Of a DNA stretch of 64,000 bases, positions 36,801 through 45,409 are shown piece by piece (within the stretch, counting starts at the first letter, position 1; every line of letters begins with the position of its first letter). The notes under the pieces are model-generated. The model was not told where the DNA came from. It worked only from the letters and a program-made list of their open reading frames with translations, and did not search any database. A program made the translations under genes and the position numbers. The stretch spans positions 1 through 64,000 of the forward strand of contig NZ_NFLT01000011.1 of NCBI RefSeq assembly GCF_002161055.1. The letters run 5' to 3'. Origin of the DNA: Tyzzerella sp. An114 (GTDB lineage Bacteria; Bacillota; Clostridia; Lachnospirales; Anaerotignaceae).

Positions 36801-37959
36801 ACGCACAGAAACATACACAGTAAAATTTGAAACAGGTGACCCAGGAGAAGAAACATTTACAGTTACATTCGACTCTATGGGCGGAACTTCAATTGATTCT
36901 GTTGAAGTTAAAGAAGGTCAGCCAGTAGATGCTCCAGTTCCTCCAGTACGTAATGGATACACATTCAAAGGCTGGTTTACAGATGAAGAATGTACAGCTA
37001 AATATGATTTCAATACTATTGTTACTAAAGACTTAACACTTTATGCAGGTTGGGATAAAGATAGTGACCCTACACCTCCAAGTGGTGGCGGAAGTTCAGT
37101 AGCAAGATATAACATAAGAGCAACAGCTGGAAAAGGTGGTTCAATATCTCCAGAAGGTTCTGTTTCTGTGACAAAAGGTTCAAATAAAACATTTGAAATC
37201 ACAGCAGATAAGGGATATGAAATTGATGATGTTATAGTTGACGGAAGAAGTGTTGGAAAAGTTGAAACATATACTTTCGAAGCTGTAAGCAGAAGTCATA
37301 CAATAGAAGTTGAATTTGCAAAAATAGTTGAAGACCCAGATGTTCCTCTTGGAGAAAATCCGGATGGTGAAGATACAGAAAAACCAGATGATGAAAAAGA
37401 GGATACAAAACCAGAAGTAATAATGAAATTTAGTGATATTCATGAAGGAGATTGGTATTACAATGCAGTTTTAAATGCATATACTAAAGGTCTCATGAGT
37501 GGAACATCAACAGATAAGTTCTCTCCAAATTTAAATGTTACAAGAGGAATGATAGTTACAGTTCTCTATTGTATGGCAGGAGAGCCAGAAGTAGCATTGA
37601 CAAATAAATTTGTTGATGTATCATCAGATAAATATTATGCAAAAGCAGTTGCTTGGGCATCTGAAAAAGGTATTGTAAGTGGTTATGATGAAACACACTT
37701 TGGTGCTGAAGATAATGTAACACGTGAACAGCTTGCAGCAATACTTTATCGCTATGCAAACTCTCCAGAGGTAGAAACACAGTCTCTTAACTTTGCTGAT
37801 AAATCAAAAGTTTCAGCTTGGGCAGAAAAAGCAGTTGCATGGTCAGTTGAAAAAGGTATAATTTCAGGTCGTACAGACGGAACATTAGACCCAAGTGGTT
37901 TTGCAACACGTGCAGAAGTTGCTTCAATGCTTATGAGATTTGCAGACATAGAAAAATAA
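30880..37959 (+). CDS. SLH-anchored multidomain GH2 beta-galactosidase (BgaA-like), 2359 aa
   Basis: A giant secreted surface beta-galactosidase. The GTG at 30880 sits 7 nt after GGGAGG, whereas the ATG at 30865 overlaps that site. Order of domains (approximate residues): signal peptide 1-27; GH2 sugar-binding 52-206; GH2 Ig-like 207-323; GH2 barrel 324-620 with acid/base Glu465 (YSLGNEIFEG) and probable nucleophile Glu550 (YSETASA); DUF4982-like 631-763; GH2 C5-type Ig 773-884; bacterial Ig-like (Big_4) modules 898-1047 and 1541-1700; F5/8C (carbohydrate-binding) modules near 1053-1207, 1301-1464 and 1711-1902; InlB/Flg_new repeat near 1991-2062; another beta repeat; acidic linker; three SLH domains 2183-2359 that bind secondary cell-wall polymer. 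It resembles pneumococcal BgaA in the catalytic part but swaps the sortase motif for SLH. Likely target: host or dietary beta-galactosides. Confidence 0.92.
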   Translation: MKKKQLLSGFLAAAMCFNVLTTSAFADKFLRSTDSQTSSVAETVYVNSYVGSARTVDFSDHWRFYLGDGGSAAPDYNDSSWRNVDLPHDYSIEQEYSSSNEAESGYLPGGTGWYRKSFTVSPEWQNKKVQIDFGGVYMNATVYLNGQELGFHPYGYTAFSFELPKELLNFNGENVIAVKVEHKTPSSRWYSGSGIYRSVNLTVTDPIHVAQYGTYITTPDIKSGGGKVNVKTTVQNDSTEDAEITLRHSVYEKGNETAVATGQSEPFTVSGNGKVDKDVSVTVSSPKLWSTDSPNMYYVTTEVLKDGNVIDTYNTDFGFRYTEFNSTQGFLLNGVPTKLKGVCMHHDQGALGSEAWYRAIERQVEILKDMGCNAIRVTHNPAAKELIDICNEKGMMVVDEAFDMWVMSKNGNSNDYASWFEKTIDTDNTIVGKEDGMTWSEYDIKAMVNQDKNSPAVIMYSLGNEIFEGTANNRAGEYPDIARQLCTWVQEIDATRPPTFGQNTNNEATGKRVGAVLKEFGGISGVNYANTGRYDTWTTYDGGLLVYYSETASAVNSRGVYDRKNSNGDGGKGDYLLTSYDKSAVNWGATASDAWMRTLQRDGSMGEFVWTGFDYIGEPTPWNGVGPGAQGTWPNSPKSSYFGIIDTNGLPKDSYWLYQSMWNDDVNTLHVLPTWNKDEIVVDGSGNVEVVVYSDAAKVKLFLNDEEVAEATSVEKTTPAGYKYRLWQGGEGHKNLYATFQVPYKEGTLKAVAYDESGKEISNTEGRNVVETTGNPTKLSLEADRSTITADGDDLSYITINVEDSKGNIVNSADNTISLSIEGNGEIVGVDNGRQPDHTSYQSLTHKAGAGQLVAIVQSEKDAGSFTVTAKSSGLASSSITVNTKAPEGSEQPEDSIISYEISRYHYVKLGNKPNLPDTVKVTYQNGKTETKTVTWNDYDESLINEEGSFSIGGTIDGTNVIVSVNITMISDVVALLNYSAAVQRNARSVNLPMSRPAVLPDGTILNAEFPVEWEEAGDMDEEGVHTINGTSSVFGKEIPVTATIRVADGNIEAGVNVAPSANSISQSIPAEQQSGNLEAIRDGAKEYKDGAFWSNDKFVGDTSSVTFTYATVQDVTQVGVYYFVNENTAVPSNVSLDWTPTGGDTWTPLDIKASEPKKVSEANGVQVWHVTYDFDPVSALEVRLNVTNEEGKITGITEIQLNLAERSFPVSSEDTLSEITVNGVKVDDYSLNNRVYSTEALVIEEVTAKTENNTAFNILPEYEGVVRILTESEDHTTRGEYQIILGGEPAGNNPSDGSRDYPYEKTTAEAPSYTGVSGNEGGPAFAVDGSNNTFWHSRWGNSGSGDTDLTSKPDKRYIQINLEEEITADALRYLPRPGAEGNGGSNGIVKDYRVEVSTNGTDWTKVSEGTGWERNSNWKIATFDEPTNVKYIRLYGVSTYGDVVDKFMSAAEIRVRVAEKKTDISNAQLTFDILEYDYTGYEIKPRPVVTLDGEELTYGVDYVFEYENNIQPGEATVTARGIVGYSGKVSETFTINPVEFVVEGYAPIEVTTYAGKAPELPSKVSAKVNIGPDIEFDVVWDNIDPESYSAPGTFTVKGIVEGQTLQPTATVIVIGATTVESFSTATLEGVVPELPRRLNVYFTDGSVEEYPVTWEEINPEDLTGVGNIITVNGDVDITNSEVYEMMEGAGDNGNIRATATIRIAEEVQSDNIAFNRKGTGLPFAMASHGETNQDLPKYMNNGERTSTNGDGKELWTDWERGTYHNPSWVGIVLSEDTPVTVNEVRVGFISEVSDAANAVRLPDDYRVQYYTGDVYDYDESSPNTGRNWSELSDDSNWEYVSVISQDDIPNNGLEPDIKTDMLSVQFDKVNTGAIRILITPQDSQWVGVDEIEVYGIDCEMYNDFIVDSITLDGEDILSQFDENKEITVTLSPDEELPILEAVVDEATNPSVTVVQPVSRQGEGYVIITSEDGTRTETYTVKFETGDPGEETFTVTFDSMGGTSIDSVEVKEGQPVDAPVPPVRNGYTFKGWFTDEECTAKYDFNTIVTKDLTLYAGWDKDSDPTPPSGGGSSVARYNIRATAGKGGSISPEGSVSVTKGSNKTFEITADKGYEIDDVIVDGRSVGKVETYTFEAVSRSHTIEVEFAKIVEDPDVPLGENPDGEDTEKPDDEKEDTKPEVIMKFSDIHEGDWYYNAVLNAYTKGLMSGTSTDKFSPNLNVTRGMIVTVLYCMAGEPEVALTNKFVDVSSDKYYAKAVAWASEKGIVSGYDETHFGAEDNVTREQLAAILYRYANSPEVETQSLNFADKSKVSAWAEKAVAWSVEKGIISGRTDGTLDPSGFATRAEVASMLMRFADIEK

Positions 37960-37968
37960 TTGATATTT

Positions 37969-38002
37969 TTAAGACGGCAGTTTTACTGCCGTCTTTTTTT
38001 GT
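37969..38002 (+). terminator. Intrinsic terminator of the surface GH2 gene
   Basis: AAGACGGCAGT pairs with ACTGCCGTCTT across a 3-nt loop, followed by a T-run. Confidence 0.88.
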
Positions 38003-38345
38003 TCTCAATTAAATGTTTGTATTTAAATAAAAATTATATTAAATAAATCAAATAAAATTTAGACAAAAAATAGAATAAAAATTTTATTGATTTTTATAAC
38101 AAATACAAGTCTTTAAAATTGTATAATTAACAGTATTATATATAATTATACAATCAAAAAATTGATTTTATAATCATTTATACACAATTAAAATTTATTT
38201 AACCTATAATACTTTAAATCAAAATATATAATGAATAAAAAATATAAAGCAATTTTGTGTAAAATTTTAACTAAAAAATTAGACTTTTTAATAAAAATGA
38301 AGTATAATATTTATCAGATAAAAATATGGAAGGAACGATGTATTT
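38003..38345. promoter_or_regulatory. AT-rich intergenic region upstream of the GH36 gene
   Basis: No gene seen in about 340 bp. A TATAAT occurs at 38303-38308 with a weak TTAGAC 18 bp upstream, and a GGAAGGA ribosome site follows shortly before the ATG. Confidence 0.4.
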
Positions 38346-40415
38346 ATGGGAATTAAATTAAATAAAATTGAAAATGTGTTTGCTTTACAGAGTAAAAACA
38401 ATACTTATGCCTTTGGTGTGGACGACATGGGACTAATAAGACATTTGTATTGGGGCAGTAAAATTGAAGATGTAGAAGAATTTGAAATGCCTAAATTATT
38501 TGAAGTATCTACAAATGACCCTGTATTTGAAATAACAAAAGAGGAATTTCCTGTATATGGTAGCTTGAGATATAAGGAGCACTGTTTAAAAGCTACATTC
38601 AATGATGTTTGTAGAGAGGTTGTTTATAAATATGTGGGATATGAAGTAAAAGATAATGAATTGATAATAAAATTAGAAGACAAGCACTATGATTTTAATA
38701 TTGATTTACACTACATATTACATGAAGAATATGATTTAATTGAAAGATTTGTAACTGTAAAAAATAATACAAATGATGTAATAAAAATCGAAAAAATTCA
38801 CAGTGGGCAATTCCATATACCTCATGAAGATTTAATATTTTCAAATGTTCATGGTCATTGGGGAGCAGAACAGCAAAAATTCAACCAGAAAGTAAGTTAT
38901 GGTAAAATCGTAATAGAAAACAGAAGAGGAATATCTACACATAATCATAATCCATATTTTATTTTAAGTACAAATGCAACAGAGACAACAGGAGAAGTAT
39001 ATTTTGGAGCTTTAAGATTAAGTGGTAATTTTAGTGGTGTAATTGAGCAAACACAGTATGGCGGAACATTAGCACAGTTAGGTATTAATTCCCATGATTT
39101 CTTATTAAATCTTAAACCAAATGAAGAATTTACAACACCTTCTATCATAGCTGGTTACAGCAATAGTGGCTTTGAGACAATGTCAAATAATCTTCATAAT
39201 TTTGCTAAAGATAATATATTAAGAAAAGGTTTAAGACCTGTATTATATAATTCTTGGGAAGCAACAGAATTTAAAGTAAACTGTAATGAACAGATAAAAC
39301 TTGCTGAGAAAGCTAAAGAAATCGGAGCAGAACTTTTTGTTGTTGATGATGGTTGGTTTGGACAAAGAGACAGTATTAATAATGGTCTTGGAGATTGGTA
39401 TGTAAACAGCGAAAAATTCCCAGAGGGATTAAATCCATTAATAGATAAAGTAAAATCTATGGATATGCTTTTTGGTATATGGATTGAGCCTGAAATGGTA
39501 AATCCTGCATCACAGCTTTATAAAGACCATCCAGATTGGATATATCACTTTGATACAAGAGAAAGTGACACATCAAGAGGTCAGTATGTATTGGATGTTA
39601 CTAAAAAAGAAGTAAAAGATTTTATATATAATATGATAGATGATTTGCTCACAAATTATGATATTGATTATATAAAATGGGACGCAAATAGACCTATATC
39701 ACAGACTAATGTTGAAAAAGACTTATGGTATAAACATATAATGACTATATATGATATAGTAAAAACATTGAAAGTCAAACACCCTAATGTACTTTTTGAA
39801 GCTTGTGCATCAGGTGGTGGAAGAATTGATTATGGTATTTTAGGCATATTTGATGACTTCTGGACAAGTGATAATACAGACGCTTATGATAGATTATTTA
39901 TTCAGGAAAGTTATTCATATATTTATCCTATAAAAGCCATGAGAGCTTGGGTAACAGACTGTCCAAACTTCTTATCACAGAGAATTATACCTATGAAATT
40001 TAGATATCATAGTGCTATGATGGGAACATTAGGTATTGGATGCAATATATTAAAATTTAATGATGATGATGTACAGTTATCTAAAGAGTTAATATCAGAA
40101 TATAAAGATATAAGACATATTGTTCAAGAAGGCGATTTTTATAGATTAGAGAATAAATCTAAGAACAGATATAATACTTATCAGTACATAAAAGATGATG
40201 AGGGATTAGTATTTGTATTCTTGCCACAGAGTGAAATTGGTCATAGAGGTGTTAATATAAAATTAAGACATTTAGAAAAAAATAGTAAATATTTACTTAA
40301 AATTAAAGACCAAGAAATATCAAAAACAGGTGAATATTTTATGAACTGCGGTATAGATGTAAGATTATCCGGTGATTATGATAGTATGATAATTAAATTT
40401 AATAAAATTAAATGA
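38346..40415 (+). CDS. Alpha-galactosidase, glycoside hydrolase family 36
   Basis: A 689-aa cytoplasmic alpha-galactosidase acting on melibiose, raffinose and similar sugars. After a beta-sandwich N-domain, the barrel shows LFVVDDGWFGQR, nucleophile Asp446 (YIKWDANRP) and acid/base Asp509 (WTSDNTDAYDR), with the usual MVNPASQLY and GIWIEPEM strand. There is no signal peptide. Usual GH36 length is about 700-740. The downstream GPH symporter is probably its sugar supplier; they have separate promoters. Confidence 0.94.
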   Translation: MGIKLNKIENVFALQSKNNTYAFGVDDMGLIRHLYWGSKIEDVEEFEMPKLFEVSTNDPVFEITKEEFPVYGSLRYKEHCLKATFNDVCREVVYKYVGYEVKDNELIIKLEDKHYDFNIDLHYILHEEYDLIERFVTVKNNTNDVIKIEKIHSGQFHIPHEDLIFSNVHGHWGAEQQKFNQKVSYGKIVIENRRGISTHNHNPYFILSTNATETTGEVYFGALRLSGNFSGVIEQTQYGGTLAQLGINSHDFLLNLKPNEEFTTPSIIAGYSNSGFETMSNNLHNFAKDNILRKGLRPVLYNSWEATEFKVNCNEQIKLAEKAKEIGAELFVVDDGWFGQRDSINNGLGDWYVNSEKFPEGLNPLIDKVKSMDMLFGIWIEPEMVNPASQLYKDHPDWIYHFDTRESDTSRGQYVLDVTKKEVKDFIYNMIDDLLTNYDIDYIKWDANRPISQTNVEKDLWYKHIMTIYDIVKTLKVKHPNVLFEACASGGGRIDYGILGIFDDFWTSDNTDAYDRLFIQESYSYIYPIKAMRAWVTDCPNFLSQRIIPMKFRYHSAMMGTLGIGCNILKFNDDDVQLSKELISEYKDIRHIVQEGDFYRLENKSKNRYNTYQYIKDDEGLVFVFLPQSEIGHRGVNIKLRHLEKNSKYLLKIKDQEISKTGEYFMNCGIDVRLSGDYDSMIIKFNKIK

Positions 40416-40424
40416 TTTATTAAT

Positions 40425-40458
40425 TATGGCAGCTACTTTTGTAGCTGCCATTTTTATT
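40425..40458 (+). terminator. Intrinsic terminator after GH36 gene
   Basis: ATGGCAGCTAC pairs with GTAGCTGCCAT across a 4-nt loop and is followed by a T-run. Confidence 0.88.
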
Positions 40459-40597
40459 GATAAATCAAGGGATTTTAAGGCAGTAAAATATTTTACTAAA
40501 AATTAAGAAAAAATTTTGGTAAAATATAAGTAAAACATATATTTACATATAGTGAAAGTTAATAAATATTTTACTAAAATTTGAGTGGTTATACAAA

Positions 40598-40626
40598 TTG
40601 TAAAATCTATTTTAATATGATAATAT
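40598..40626 (+). promoter_or_regulatory. Promoter of the GPH symporter gene
   Basis: TTGTAA (40598-40603), a 17-bp spacer, and TAATAT (40621-40626). The -35 box is poor. Confidence 0.45.
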
Positions 40627-40658
40627 TAATTCATCAAAACAGGAAGGGATGAATTAAT
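40625..40658. promoter_or_regulatory. Perfect inverted repeat flanking the symporter ribosome site
   Basis: ATTAATTCAT (40625-40634) is exactly complementary to ATGAATTAAT (40649-40658). The 14-bp middle holds the AGGAAGGG ribosome site, and the start codon follows at 40660. It may be a DNA operator overlapping the start of transcription or an mRNA hairpin that presents the ribosome site. Confidence 0.6.
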
Positions 40659-40659
40659 T

Positions 40660-42051
40660 ATGGGATTATCTTTTAAAGAGAGGTATTCATTTGGTATTGG
40701 TGCACTTGGTAAAGACTTGTGCTATGCAGTAGTTTCATATTACTTAATGATTTACTTCACAGATTCAATTGGACTTGCATCTTTATTTGTTGGTAACTTG
40801 TTCTTGGTAGCCAGATTATGGGATGCTATCAATGACCCAATGATGGGTATGATAGTTGATAATACAAGAACAAAATGGGGAAAATTTAGACCTTGGATTT
40901 TAATCGGAACAGTTATAAATGCAGTTGTTTTAGCATTCCTCTTTAAGAAACCAGCAGGATTAGAGGGCGGTCAGTTGAATGTTTATTACTCTGTTATGTA
41001 CATATTATGGGGTATGACATACACAATGATGGATATACCATATTGGTCAATGTTACCATCACTCTCAAAAACTCCAGAAGAAAGAAACAAAATGTCAGTT
41101 ATTCCTAGAATTTTTGCCAGCTTAGCTTGGTTAATTATGGGTGGTTTCGGCCTTGCTGCTGTTAAATTCTTTGGAAAAGGTAATGTAACAACAGGTTACG
41201 AAAAACTTGCTTTAGTTATAGCAGTAGTATTCGTAATAACAACTATCATAACAGTTGTAAATGTAAGAGATAGCAGTTGTAATGTATCTAAAACAGATAA
41301 AACAGGTAAAAAAGAAGGAACAAGTATTAAAAAAGCTATCAAAATTATCAAAGAGAATGACCAGCTTACAGTATATATCGGTGTTGTTCTTGCTTACAAT
41401 TTAGTTGCTCAGATTTCAGGTGGTATGGCAATTTATTACTTTACATATGTTGTTGGAAACGAAAATCTTTATCCAATATTCACTGCATTTGCAGGACTTG
41501 CTGAAATAGCCGGACTTATATTATTCCCAATACTCTCTAAAATAATGAGCAAAAAAGCTGTATTTGGATTAGCTTGCTTCTTACCAGCTGTTGGTTTAGT
41601 GTTATTATTAATTGCAGGATTTATTTTACCACAGAACGCATTCTTAGTAGCTTTATCAGGTATACTTCTTAAATTAGGTTCAGGATTTACATTAGGTGCT
41701 ACAACAGTTATGTTAGCAGATGTTATTGACTATGGTCAGGTTAAATTCGGAACAAGAAATGAAAGTGTTATAGCTTCATTCCAGACATTATTAGTTAAAA
41801 CAGCATCAGCTGTTGCTGCTTGGTTAATTGGTGTTGGTTTAACAATTGTTGGATATGTTCCAAATGTTGCTCAGACAGGAACAACTCTTTTTGGTATGAG
41901 AATAATAATGATAGCTATACCTTCTGTAATAACAATATTAGGCTTCATAATTTATTGCAAAGGATATAAACTTCATGGTGAATATCAGCAGAAAATTATG
42001 GAACAGTTAAACGAAATGAACAAACAGAAAGAGGCAAATATATCACTTTAA
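40660..42051 (+). CDS. GPH-family sugar:cation symporter (MelB-like)
   Basis: A 463-aa twelve-helix carrier of the glycoside-pentoside-hexuronide family. Family signatures are YYLMIYFTDSIG, the cytoplasmic motif RLWDAINDPMMGMIVDNTRTKWGKFRPW split across residues 50-78, and DIPYWSMLPSLSK. GPH carriers move melibiose, lactose or raffinose-type sugars with Na+ or H+. Its neighbours are GH36 alpha-galactosidase and, further upstream, beta-galactosidases, so an alpha- or beta-galactoside is the likely cargo. No C-terminal EIIA-like domain as in LacS. Confidence 0.9.
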   Translation: MGLSFKERYSFGIGALGKDLCYAVVSYYLMIYFTDSIGLASLFVGNLFLVARLWDAINDPMMGMIVDNTRTKWGKFRPWILIGTVINAVVLAFLFKKPAGLEGGQLNVYYSVMYILWGMTYTMMDIPYWSMLPSLSKTPEERNKMSVIPRIFASLAWLIMGGFGLAAVKFFGKGNVTTGYEKLALVIAVVFVITTIITVVNVRDSSCNVSKTDKTGKKEGTSIKKAIKIIKENDQLTVYIGVVLAYNLVAQISGGMAIYYFTYVVGNENLYPIFTAFAGLAEIAGLILFPILSKIMSKKAVFGLACFLPAVGLVLLLIAGFILPQNAFLVALSGILLKLGSGFTLGATTVMLADVIDYGQVKFGTRNESVIASFQTLLVKTASAVAAWLIGVGLTIVGYVPNVAQTGTTLFGMRIIMIAIPSVITILGFIIYCKGYKLHGEYQQKIMEQLNEMNKQKEANISL

Positions 42052-42072
42052 TTAAATATATTTTATAAATTC

Positions 42073-42119
42073 AAAAAGGTCTTTTATAATATATTTTGTA
42101 TTATAAAAGACCTTAATTT
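42073..42119 (+). terminator. Intrinsic terminator after the GPH symporter
   Basis: AAGGTCTTTTATAATA pairs with TATTATAAAAGACCTT across a 7-nt loop: a long perfect stem. Confidence 0.8.
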
Positions 42120-42293
42120 AACTAATTATATTTAATATTTTTATTAAGTTACAGTAAAAACAATTTTTCTCTAATAACATTATTGATTTTATTTTAAGAC
42201 CTTGGTTTTAACAAAGTTTTTGTAATAAATGCATAAAAAATATTATAAAATTTACTAAAAGTAAACAAAAAAGATGATGATTTTCAAAAACTA

Positions 42294-42322
42294 TTGAAAA
42301 GTTATGTGTAATATGATAATAT
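42294..42322 (+). promoter_or_regulatory. Promoter of the glycerol operon
   Basis: TTGAAA (42294-42299), a 17-bp spacer, and TAATAT (42317-42322). The untranslated leader that follows is about 115 nt. Confidence 0.6.
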
Positions 42323-42339
42323 AAAGTCAATTAAAAAAG

Positions 42340-42405
42340 GGTGCCGTATTTGGAGAGCAAATTTATATCAGCAGAGATGCTGCTTATTAAGTTTGCTCTT
42401 TTTTA
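42340..42405 (+). promoter_or_regulatory. Leader terminator/antiterminator of the glp operon
   Basis: In the leader, GAGAGCAAA (from 42353) pairs with TTTGCTCT (42392-42399), enclosing a small GCAG/CTGC hairpin, followed by a run of T. This is a terminator ahead of the first gene, glpP, whose product is an RNA-binding antiterminator responding to glycerol-3-phosphate. The arrangement predicts read-through control by GlpP. Confidence 0.72.
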
Positions 42406-42444
42406 CGTAACTAAGAATTTTATTATAAGTATGAGAGGGTTTAT

Positions 42445-43014
42445 ATGGATAACAGATTTTATGAAGCAGTAGAAGCAAATCCAGTAATTGCTTCTGTCAA
42501 AGATATGAAAGGATTGGAGGAGTGCTGTGGAATAAAAGATATAAGAGTTATTTTTATATTATTTGGGGATATATGTTCTTTAAAGGGTATTATTAAAAAA
42601 ATAAAAGATGCAAATAAAATTGCTATGGTACATATCGACTTGATAACAGGTTTAAGCTCAAAGGAAGTTTCTGTTGATTTCATAAGACAAAATACAGATG
42701 CTGATGGAATAATTTCTACAAAACCAGCTTTAATTAAAAGAGGAAAAGACTTGGGAATGTTTACAATATTAAGATATTTTTTATTAGATTCAATGTCACT
42801 TGAAATTATAAAACAACAGGAATATATGGTTAAACCAGATTTTATCGAAGTTTTACCAGGAGTTATGCCTAAAATAATCAAGAAAATTTGTCGTGCATCA
42901 AAAGTTCCAATCATTGCAGGTGGACTTATAACAGATAAAGAATCTGTTATGGGTGCTTTATCAGCCGGTGTAATAGCTGTTTCAACAACAAATCATGATG
43001 TTTGGAAAATGTAA
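42445..43014 (+). CDS. glpP: Glycerol-3-phosphate-responsive antiterminator
   Basis: A 189-aa protein matching B. subtilis GlpP, a TIM-barrel-like RNA-binding antiterminator. Key segments are MVHIDLITGLSS, DGIISTKPALIKRGK, FIEVLPGVMPKIIKK and IIAGGLITDKESV. In Bacillus, GlpP with glycerol-3-phosphate binds leader RNA of glp genes and prevents termination. It is the first gene of the operon, directly behind the leader terminator, so it likely activates its own operon. The ATG at 42445 follows GAGAGGG. Confidence 0.92.
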   Translation: MDNRFYEAVEANPVIASVKDMKGLEECCGIKDIRVIFILFGDICSLKGIIKKIKDANKIAMVHIDLITGLSSKEVSVDFIRQNTDADGIISTKPALIKRGKDLGMFTILRYFLLDSMSLEIIKQQEYMVKPDFIEVLPGVMPKIIKKICRASKVPIIAGGLITDKESVMGALSAGVIAVSTTNHDVWKM

Positions 43015-43070
43015 TTAATGATGTTAAACTGTTAGAGTAACAGTTTGAATATTAAAATGAATGTATATAA

Positions 43071-44582
<1,512 letters not shown>

Positions 44583-44645
44583 TTTGTTTCAATAAAAATT
44601 GAATATAGAATATAAATATCTGTTTGGGTAAGAGGGGGACTAATA

Positions 44646-45356
44646 ATGTTACCATATATTTCAGAATTTTTGGGTACAATGATACTTATTCTTTTAGGAG
44701 ACGGAGTAGTAGCCAATGTTACACTTGAAAAATCAGGTATGAAAGGAGCCGGACCTATTCAAATTTGCTTTGCTTGGGGTCTTGCAGTTATGGTTCCGGC
44801 ATTCATATTTGGTGCAGCTTCAGGGGCTTCCTTTAACCCAGCCCTCACAATAGCTCTTGCTATTGATGGAAGCTTTGAATGGGCCCTTGTTCCGGGATAT
44901 ATAATAGCACAGTTTGCAGGTGCTTTTGTTGGTGCTGTATTGGTTTATATATTATTTAAAGACCAGTTTGATGCAACAAAAGATAAAGATGCAAAACGTG
45001 GTGTATTTTGTACAAGTCCAGCTGTTCCAAATATAGGAAGAAACATATTAAGTGAGGCAATAGGTGCTTTTGTTCTTGTATTTGCTATTAAGGGGATAGC
45101 AAATGTTCCAGAACTTGCTGGTGGATTTGATAAATTCTTAGTATTTGGAATTATTGTATCAATAGGTATGTCTCTTGGAGGTCTTACAGGATATGCAATA
45201 AATCCTGCTCGTGATATTGGTCCACGTTTGGCTCATGCTATTCTTCCTATAAAAGATAAGGGAAGTTCAAATTGGGGATATGCTGTTGTTCCTCTTATAG
45301 GACCTATTATAGGAGCTATTGCTGCGGTATTACTTTTTTCAGCTATTCCTTGGTAA
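44646..45356 (+). CDS. glpF: Glycerol uptake facilitator (aquaglyceroporin)
   Basis: A 236-aa six-helix MIP-family channel. The two NPA boxes are NPA at 64-66 (ASFNPALT) and NPARD at 186-190 (YAINPARDIGPR); the Asp after the second box is characteristic of glycerol-conducting members. It lets glycerol diffuse in for GlpK. Its GGGGG ribosome site and 63-bp gap after glpK mark it as part of the glycerol operon. Confidence 0.95.
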   Translation: MLPYISEFLGTMILILLGDGVVANVTLEKSGMKGAGPIQICFAWGLAVMVPAFIFGAASGASFNPALTIALAIDGSFEWALVPGYIIAQFAGAFVGAVLVYILFKDQFDATKDKDAKRGVFCTSPAVPNIGRNILSEAIGAFVLVFAIKGIANVPELAGGFDKFLVFGIIVSIGMSLGGLTGYAINPARDIGPRLAHAILPIKDKGSSNWGYAVVPLIGPIIGAIAAVLLFSAIPW

Positions 45357-45409
45357 AAAATATTAAATTATATAATTTTTGTAAACTAAATTAAAGGAGA
45401 GATTTTATC

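Noticed and set aside
37425-37955. Repeat-like SLH region as a CRISPR-like or tandem DNA repeat
   Set aside because: The similarity is at protein level only (three SLH domains), with no exact DNA repeats and an open reading frame throughout.
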